Shown here piece after piece: positions 56,690-64,000 of a stretch of 64,000 bases of DNA. Position 1 is the first letter of the stretch, and every line of letters starts with the position of its first letter. This stretch comes from Hysterium pulicare CBS 123377 (lineage: Eukaryota > Ascomycota > Dothideomycetes > Hysteriales > Hysteriaceae), in assembly GCA_000467715.1 (NCBI GenBank), contig AJFK01000462.1, forward strand, positions 124,001 to 188,000, written 5' to 3'. The position numbers and the translations under genes were made by a program. The notes under the pieces are model-generated. The model did no database searches. It was not told the DNA's origin and worked only from the letters and a program-made list of their open reading frames with translations.

Positions 56690-57231
56690 CCGGACCCCAA
56701 ACGAACCCTGGATCCGGACCACAACGTACCACACGCATAGGCAGGTAAGTCGGCGATATCCCGTTTGTTGGGCGGAGCTTGTCCTTGAAATGAGAATGTA
56801 TGTGGAGAAAATGAGCTGAACGGCTGTTTCGGAAGACCTGTTGTCCATATAGTCGGATTGCCATATTCAAGAAGCATATCAGCTACCAGGTCAAGTCTTG
56901 AGAATCGCTTCCATGAGAACATCCAATGTGAAATACCAAGGTTGTCCGATGGTACAAGCCCCACAACTACAGACTCAAAGTCTCGATTGAGGTACCACAA
57001 ATGTTGGTACCTCTTTCTTAATGGGAGGGTCCTGCCAAAAGGCAAAATTACTGCGTCGGAGACAAGGATAACTGGGTTGTTTCGGAATTGGTTGGTAAAA
57101 GTTGTAAAATATTGTCCATAGGTATTCTGAGTTTCGGATGGTCTTGCTCTTAAATCTAGGCGGTAGTCCTTTCGGTGAGCCTCGTATGCTGAGAAGTAAT
57201 GGGATAGATATAGACAAATACCAAATGGCAA
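56690..57231 (-). pseudogene. Conserved-looking fragment, family unknown
   Basis: Frame of about 180 codons with protein-like composition: LPFGICLYLSHYFSAYEAHR, PVILVSDAVILPFGRTLPLR, KRYQHLWYLNRDFESVVVGL and DNLGISHWMFSWKRFSRLDL. Upstream in the same frame there is a stop, preceded by 14-residue-like repeats (ARPATGEPTAAH, ARPATGDLTYDH, ACSATGDLTTAH). It may be the 5' part of the same decayed gene as the fragment at 55861-56349, or an exon of a living gene that I cannot complete. Confidence 0.35.
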
Positions 57232-57300
57232 ATCATCTCCATCGACAAGTCAAAGTAGAGCAATAGTCTGAGCCAGCTGATGAGCTGTCGTAAGATCCCC

Positions 57301-57440
57301 AGTAGCTGAGCACGCGTGGTCATAGGTAAGATCTCCGGTAGCTGGGCGCGCGTGGTGATGAGCTGCTGTGGGCTCTCCAGTAGCTGGGCGTGCATTGTCA
57401 GAGGTAAGATCTCTAGTAGCTGAGTGCGCTTGGTCTGCTC
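57301..57440. repeat. Imperfect tandem repeat, about 36-42 bp, four copies
   Basis: Copies of a unit starting G(G/T)AGCTG(A/G)G begin at about 57301, 57337, 57379 and 57415, each with related flanks such as AGGTAAGATCTC. On the minus strand one frame turns them into the ARPATGDLT-type peptide repeat. Confidence 0.75.
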
Positions 57441-57475
57441 AAGGCCTCGATGACGGCGCTACCAAGGTCTTGAAT

Positions 57476-57640
57476 GATGGCGTGTCATAATATGAAGAGG
57501 GAAGTAATTATGGAGCTCAGACATCCCACCTATGGCGCCACTGAGCCGTTGAGTATTGGCGTATCTTGACATGAAAAGGGAAACAACAACGAAGCTCAAG
57601 CGCCAATCAGAGCCCATGACGGCGCCGCTGTCTAGGAGAA
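57476..57640. repeat. Degenerate direct duplication of about 80 bp
   Basis: Two neighbouring segments share TGGCGT(A/G)T, TATGAAGAGGGAA / CATGAAAAGGGAA, GGAGCTCA / GAAGCTCA and GGCGCCACTGAG / GGCGCCGCTGTC in the same order. This suggests an old tandem duplication. Confidence 0.5.
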
Positions 57641-58128
57641 AAGAAACATGTGCTGATGCCTCTTAACTCTCCTTTAGATCTTGTGCGGGCTTTGTATACC
57701 TATTCACCTTTTGCATGGGCTTCATGATGGCAACTGGCTTTGATGACTGTTACGGGGTCCAAATGGAGTTCATAGACTCCTAGCACCGGAGTTGATGGGG
57801 ACAGACAGAGCCAGCGGTAATAACTTCTACTTCTTGAACTTCTACTCTGATGTTTTGTTGCTCTTCTCCTACAGATCCCGTCGCCGTTTCATTGGCCAAA
57901 TTGCTATTCGTAGCTGGAACTCCTATTCCTGTAGCTGAGTTTGGATATAGCCCTCTGACACGTTCCTGGCCGGATTCATGGTCTTTTGTTGATAGATATA
58001 CTCTCCAAGTAGCTCCTAGTAAGACTTAGCGATCAAATTTGACCCTGTGGATTCTGGATTACCTCAAAATCACAGATGGAGGTTGGCAGGGGTAGATTAG
58101 AGCAGCCATGTGCATGACATACAAGGGC
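57641..58128. other. CENP-H 3' flank
   Basis: About 490 bp; nothing is recognised beyond the probable 3' UTR. Confidence 0.4.
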
Positions 58129-58981
58129 TCATCCAATCTCCTCTTCGTCGTCCATTACTAACTCTCTTAAAAACTGATCGCTTGTCCAGTTGATCCCACT
58201 CCCAACGACCATACCAGAGATGATACTCTTCATAATTTTGTACTGTCTCCGAGACAGTGCCACCCGTTTTTCCAGCTCTTGAATTTGACTACGAAGCCTG
58301 GCATCTTCAACCTCCTCGGCTGACTGGGCTTTCATCTCTTCTGCAAGACCAAGAAGGGTTTGGGCGAGTTTTTTGTTCTTCCCATTTGCCGCAATGTTCT
58401 CTTTTTCAGCGGTCGTCAGGGATTTTAGTGCGGATAACAATTTGGAAGAGAGCGAGCTATGAGCCATAGAGACAACATCACGTTCCGCCACCAACGGTGA
58501 TAACCGCCTACCTAGGTCAGATCTGGAATCTCATGAGAAGGGCTTAGAACATACTGTTCAACGTGACCCTTGTCAGAGCCTCCGTGAATGGCTTTAAGGA
58601 TGGGATGAGTGATCACTACGTTTTGAGTAATTCTGTTCCGCATAAGGTATTCTGCTCTTGCTTCGAGTGCTTCCTGCTCAGCAGAGATCACCTGCGCTTC
58701 TGAGACATCATCTGATGTAAATACAGACCGCGAGTTCTGGCCTAAACTTGAGTCAATTAAGAATTTTGCCGTGACACATGGACCCAATACGTGCCTTTGA
58801 TTTGTGCTGCTAGTAGTTCGTACTCCAGTTGAAGCTCTTGTTGACGATCATAATGCTCTAGAATTAGTCTCTGTTTCTCAGAGAACGCGAACGCGTCGCT
58901 ATTCGGTGTTTGGAGCAAGTCTGCGATGTCTGAGGGTGATGCTTTCCCATCAGCCATAACTGCATCTCTTGAATGTTCCAT
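58129..58981 (-). CDS. Centromere protein H (CENP-H/Fta3-like)
   Basis: Inner-kinetochore (CCAN) subunit. Exons as read: to 58791, 58746-58555 and 58507-58129. Starting at the ATG at 58981 gives 253 residues, with MEHSRDAVMADGKASPSDIA leading into LLQTPNSDAFAFSEKQRLIL. The CENP-H region follows: EHYDRQQELQLEYELLAAQI, ILKAIHGG, VAERDVVSMAHSSLSSKLLS, a coiled coil, then KIMKSIISGMVVGSGINWTS and an acidic end. The frame is open back to 59194 (324 residues), but AAG/GTGAGC near 59136 and a CTATCAG acceptor near 59025 suggest an intron in the 5' leader. The inner donor choices are GTATTG and GTATGT. Confidence 0.85.
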
Positions 58982-59212
58982 TACGAAGAAGTTGAGCCCC
59001 AAGTCTTCAAGCAATCTGATAGTCAAGTTGGTTGGCGAATCGTGTGAATGAATGCCACTTCGTTCATGTGCGTGGTCCGTGTGAAACATCCTGGGGTTTC
59101 CTTGGCGATGCGCGAGTTGACGCCTTATGCTCACCTTAATCTCTACAGCAGCTTCCACTCCTCCTGCAAACTGTGAAAGCATGCGACATTTCATGCTGGA
59201 GGGAATACTCGA

Positions 59213-62200
59213 ATGTCACTACAGGTCGTTGTAGCACATACGGGCCAGCGGCTCGACGCCGATCCGATTAACTTCGACTCTGTCGATGCTTTGAAGTCAT
59301 GGATCTCCAAAGCTACCCAAATTCCTCTTCAGGATCAGATACTACTGACCACCAGGAGCAAGCATGTAAAACTCCAAGCGCTCTTGACAGAGGTAATGCT
59401 CATCGATTCGATGACTTGTTCGGCTGCTAATAGTCATTATAGAAAGAGATATTCGTATATGATAGAGACCTCTTCAATTTCTCAGCTTCGCAGTCTCCAA
59501 TACCTCCCACTCCTTTGCCAGAGCCTTATATCGCCGATGACACTCCAGACACACTTTCAAGTCAAACTGACCTCAAAGCCTGGCAAAACTTGTTCAAGGC
59601 TCGGCGAGATTGGGCCTTTGCTGTTTTACAGACGGCTCATTCCATGTCCTCGGTCGCACGAAAGCATTTTGAAGACCAGGCTTTAATTGATAAAGGTACT
59701 CGAATTGCTGTTGGCAACCATGATTCCCATATTAGCAACCTCCAGCGCAAGTCAGAGGAGGCGAGTAGTTGGTTTGAGGGTGTCTCAAAGGAGATTGATG
59801 ATAATTTGCGTACTTGGGAACGGGACCTCGCTCAGCTTGCACATATACCCGCAAAGGGGGAGTTTAGGCAGTTCCTGGGGAATGGAAATAGGGCGCAACA
59901 GAAGGGACATAAGGCCAACCTGAACCAGCCAACGACACTCCAGGATTTCCTCGACGCAGACGGAGTGAAAAAGGCAACAACTACAAGCAAACGCACGAAA
60001 GAATCTCTCAGGAAGCGCTTATCAGGCGTGAGTCCTAAAATCGAGGCGATGATCTCTGACTACAACGAGCTGCTTGGTGGCATTGATGAAAGCCAGAGCC
60101 GATCTCTCCTTAACGACACTGAAGAACCCATGAGGCTGTATAACGAGATCGACGTTGTTGTCAAGAAGGTGGAGTCAGATTATGAGCATGTTATTGCTCT
60201 TCCTCCAAATCCAAAATCCGTTGCTCAAGTTTCGAAAATGGCGCTTTTACACACACGGAATTATTTACCAGCCATCAAAGAGTACAGTGTCGAGATGAGT
60301 GACCTTGCACGAAAGTCTGTCGAACAGAAAAACGCCTCCGTTCAGCACGCCGTGGACAGTATGCAACGCATTTCAGCCATTCAATCAGAAATGTCCCACC
60401 TGAATAGTGAGTTGGAAAACCTGAACATTCCTTCTGATGGGGTGGAGGCCTTTGAGCTTGTGTCCTTCATCTCCAGGCTTCCGTTCGTTTATGGGACTCT
60501 TCTTGTGGAAGCTTTGCGAAGACACGAATGGGTCGAGAAAATGAAGAAGGACACTTCAGCGTTAGCTGAGGAGATGGCAGGCTTTCAAGAAGAGGAGGAA
60601 CGACGAAGAAAGAGGTGGTTGAAACCTATTGGAGATCTTGTCAATGTTGAGGCAGTTTCGGGGAACATGCTCGGTTTCGAAATGAACGTCCAGGGAGAGA
60701 AACAGAATTGGCCAGCAGTAACACGAGAAGACCTACAAGAATACCTGAGTGTCTTGCAAGGCCTGGAAGGGCTTGAGTCGTCCTCGGAACCATTGGCTCA
60801 AGCCATCAAAGATCTCGACAAGCCTACCAAACAACAAGTAAAACGGGCGAAGAATTTCAAGATGGGCAGTGTACATGAACCTGCATTTGGAAAAGGTTCA
60901 CTTATGCTTCGCGGTGATGACGAAGTTCGTGTTCTGAAAGAAGCAAACTCTAAGCTCGAAGAGGACCTTAAGGGCTCAAAGAGCAGGGTACGCAAGCTTG
61001 AAGATTTATTGCATCGTCAAAGTCATATTGGACGACTGTCTATTGGGAGTGGGTTTCAGCTTCAAGGACCACAAAGTCCAGCAGATCCATCCACGCCGGA
61101 TGTTACTGTTCCCTCTGCGCCATCGCCTCGACCTCAGGATGAACTCTCTCGGAGATCTTCGGTATCTTCGCGGCGTTTCTCTTCCAACCAAGGCCCAGAC
61201 GAAAAAGCATTCACCCGTCGCATCTTGAAGTTGGAAGGTGAGCTAGCGGCCGAGAGGGAAGCACGTGCTATTCTGGAGAAGGATGTCCAATTGCGGAATG
61301 AGGGCGATGCAGACCTCAGGCGCCAGATTGAAGAAGCCAACTTCACTAAGAAAGATCTCATGGCAAATATGGAGGCCAAGCAGAAAGAGTTTTCGGATGA
61401 ACGGCGGGCTCTAGAGGAGGAGTTAGCGAACTACAGGAGCAAGATTGAAGATGCTGAGTATGAGCTGGACCAAATTGAAATGAGTCGCGTTAACGAAAGA
61501 ACGGGCGCCGACACCAAACTACAAAATATCCAGACTGAGTTAGAGCAAGCCCAATTGCAAGTTCGACACCTCGAATCCCGTCTAGAGAAACATCGGGAGC
61601 ATGAAGCACTCTACCATGAAACAATCACCGCCGCCTTTGGACACTTGTCATCGCAAGAACAAGTACCCGAAGATCTTGTTGAGCTTGTCTCTCAAATAGA
61701 GGGACTGGCTCTACGATCTGTGAACCACATGAAAGACCTGCAACAAGCCGTAGCAATCGCGCAATCTGAGAACGAATCCATAAGGGCTGAAGCTGAAAAG
61801 CAACAAGCAGAGCTTGTTTCGAAAGTCGAAACTCAGGAAGCTGATGCAGCTTCGTTGCGGGAACAACTGCACACCGAAAGGGCTAAAGCTGCTTCCGTCA
61901 CAGTGGAGCTTGATGAAGAACGTGAGCATCTTCGAGTCTTGCGGACCAAGTTTGCCGAAGGAGAGACTGGTTCCGAGACTCTTCGAGAAAGGGTCGCCGA
62001 AGAAGAAGCCAAAGTTGGGCGTCTAATGACCCAGCTTGCTGAGTCCAGATCTCATGCAAACAGTCTTGATGTCGAACTCATGAAATTACAGAAAAAGTTC
62101 TTGAAGCATTCTGAAACGGATGCATCAAGATCGAATCAGAAATCTGTTCGCGCAAAGGAACTGAGCCAGCGACTGTATGCCCATCATGAACGGCTAATGC

Positions 62201-63606
62201 GTCTCTTGGAAAATCTAGGCTTCGTCGTTACAGTTGAGGATAATGCAATGGTGCTCCAGCGAGCATCCAAAGTCGGGACTAGTACCGTCCTCAACGATCC
62301 AAATGGAACGATGAATCGTAGTGTTACAACACCTTCGCCCACGCCCCTCAGGAAACATCTTGAGGACTACTCGGATCTATCTTTTCTACAATGGGCCGAG
62401 ACAGCTGAGTTAGAAGAAGAGAACCAGCGCTATTATGAGTTCATAAGCAAACTTGACCAATTCAACATCGAAACTTTCTGCGAAGCAGTATCGAAACGCA
62501 TGCGCGATATGGAGCACACTGCTCGAAAATGGCAGAGAGAGGCCCGCACTTATCGAGATAAGGCACATCGTTTCCAGAGCGAAGCGCACGAGAAGATCGC
62601 CTTCCGCTCGTTCAAAGAAGGTGATCTTGCTCTTTTCTTACCCACGAGAAATCAGGCCACACGGCCATGGGCGGCTTTCAATGTTGGGGCACCGCACTAC
62701 TTCCTCCGCGAGCAGGACTCCCATAGGCTGCACGGTAGGGAGTGGCTCGTAGCACGCATATCAAAAGTCGAGGAACGGGTTGTCGATCTTTCCAAAACAC
62801 TCGATGGTGGACGCGTCTCCAGCGATGGTCGGTCTATTACTAGCGAAGGCGCGGTATCCTTCGAAGATGACAATCCATTTGAACTCTCGGACGGTCTCCG
62901 CTGGTATTTACTTGATGCAGCAGAAGAGAAACCTGGTGCTCCGTCAACCCCAGGTCTCGGGAAGACTACTGTCGCCAGTGCAAATGTAGATGCAAGGGGC
63001 AGTATGGGAATGACCAAGAAGTCGAGCTCCAATGACCCAGCTAAGACTCTAGGCAAAAGCCTGGACAGCAGACGTAGCAGCGCTACCTCGTCTCGCAAAA
63101 GCGTTCCCGCAGCCATAACAGGCCAAAGATCAGGCTCAGTAGAAGCAATAGCCGGCGAAACCGGCGAAGGGCCTGCTTCTACTGTAGCTACTAGGGGCGC
63201 AAGCCCAAGTACTGGTCCAGGACCCTCACACCTGCGCACTGAAACCCAACCGTCGGGGACTACTTCTGCCGTTCCCAATTTACTGGACGGCACGGACGAG
63301 GTTCGAAAAGACCTTCTTTGGGGACCCTAGAATAGGCTGTCCCATACCGGCATTGGATATCTTCGGGCTGACTTGTGTTGATAGGGAGAGGTGAGGAGCG
63401 CTTCGCCTAATAAATCTACTGCTCATGTTGCTACTTCTACTCCTACCTCTACGGCGAATTCGCCTTCGAAATCTGCTATGGTGAGAGCAAAATCGCCTGC
63501 GGCATCGCCGAGTAAGAAAGGTGCGAGAGAAAGGGGAAGGACGGGGATTTGGGATTCGCTTTGGCAGCTAGATATCAGCTATCAAAGTGGAAAGGCGAAG
63601 AAATGA
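59213..63606 (+). CDS. ATG11: Autophagy scaffold Atg11
   Basis: Scaffold for selective autophagy that binds cargo receptors and gathers the Atg1 machinery at the pre-autophagosomal site. Three exons, 59213-59392, 59443-63300 and 63385-63606, give 1419 residues. The N-terminus is ubiquitin-like (MSLQVVVAHTGQRLDADPIN). An Atg17-like helical domain follows (DLKAWQNLFKARRDWAFAVL and onward), then long coiled coils from about 530 to 1000. The C-terminal Atg11 domain has DLSFLQWAETAELEEENQRY, LALFLPTRNQATRPWAAFNV and PHYFLREQDSHRLHGREWLV. The short last exon restores the conserved end (GIWDSLWQLDISYQSGKAKK). Confidence 0.95.
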
Positions 63607-64000
63607 TAGCAGGGTGTTGGTGCAGTGCTTTTCTTTTGAGGGGTGAACGGCTGTAAGATATTGTTATACCATTTTCTGAGCAGTATATACAGTTTATCAG
63701 ATTGAGTAATATAGCATGAGGTTTAAAGAAGAGTGCTCGAACGCCTAGGGTATAAAGGACGTAAAGTGAATATGATGGTGGATGGCGGCACGACGAACAG
63801 GGGTTATTCTCGGCAAAAGCTTGAACAGGAGTGAGATCCGCTTTGCTGACTCGAAACAGGAACGATGTGACAAACTGACGGTTATGATGGCCAACTAAAC
63901 ACAACTAGGAATGTAACACGGTGCTAGCACAATCAAGCGTTGCTACCCCAGATTTTGCAGGACTCAGGCCATTCACCATGTTTAATCGTGACATGTCCCG
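63607..64000. other. ATG11 3' flank to window end
   Basis: About 390 bp. Probable 3' UTR; a minus-strand frame here has no protein character. Confidence 0.4.

Noticed and set aside
1-64000. Transposons, LTR elements, CRISPR arrays or a secondary-metabolite cluster
   Set aside because: No transposase, reverse transcriptase, integrase, terminal repeats, spaced repeats or synthase genes were recognised in either strand.

Overview
The window is nuclear DNA of a filamentous ascomycete (Pezizomycotina). Genes are dense on both strands and have short GT-AG introns, many of 45-60 bp, with CTAAC/CTAAT branch sites. It carries a HAC1/hacA UPR gene with the Ire1-type 20-nt intron, an NST1-family gene, ATG11, a fungal-type mL40 and Rho2. 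A Leotiomycetes origin is my guess, not a demonstrated fact. No transposon, retroelement or CRISPR array was recognised.

Layout. 0.8-1.9 kb: Rab-type GTPase (+). 3.3-7.1 kb: NIC96/Nup93 nucleoporin with an N-terminal FG-repeat region (-). 7.9-8.4 kb: Trp-rich orphan (+), ending tail-to-tail with Mediator subunit Med27 (-). 9.9-10.7 kb: ESCRT-III Did2/CHMP1 (-). 11.4-11.9 kb: NC2-beta/Dr1 (-). 12.5-14.3 kb: hypothetical protein (+). 15.1-16.5 kb: DAO-type FAD oxidoreductase (+). 16.9-17.2 kb: 75-residue protein (+). 17.6-18.7 kb: HAC1 (-). 20.3-21.4 kb: peroxisomal MaoC hydratase (-). 22.5-26.0 kb: SCH9 kinase (-). 27.5-29.1 kb: RSC7/Npl6-type remodeller subunit (+). 29.8-31.7 kb: seven-TM receptor (+). 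32.0-32.3 kb: AAA-ATPase relic (-). 32.8-36.5 kb: NST1 (-). 37.4-38.5 kb: RHO2 (+). 39.1-39.8 kb: mitoribosomal mL40 (-). 40.7-42.6 kb: phosphoacetylglucosamine mutase (+). 44.8-47.9 kb: CSC1/OSCA channel (+). 48.9-50.3 kb: PWWP-BTB protein (-). 51.3-51.9 kb: SEC11 signal peptidase (+). 52.3-52.4 kb: tRNA-Gly(CCC) (-). 53.2-53.7 kb: NHP6 (-). 55.9-57.7 kb: decayed, repeat-rich region. 58.1-59.0 kb: CENP-H (-). 59.2-63.6 kb: ATG11 (+).

These are mostly housekeeping genes with no operon-like logic. Some share themes: transcription and chromatin (Med27, NC2-beta, RSC7, NHP6, PWWP-BTB), secretion and ER stress (HAC1, SEC11), wall and growth signalling (RHO2, SCH9, UDP-GlcNAc synthesis), and trafficking/autophagy (Did2, Rab, ATG11).

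The most unusual observation is the tRNA-Gly(CCC) gene. Besides a normal 32-nt anticodon-loop intron, it carries a 50-nt GT...AG insertion exactly between the 5' T-stem strand and the T-loop. Once both inserts are left out, the cloverleaf is fully paired, and a T6 Pol III terminator follows the gene. Most gene models were assembled by reading splice sites and checking frame and phase by hand. None was tested by database search.
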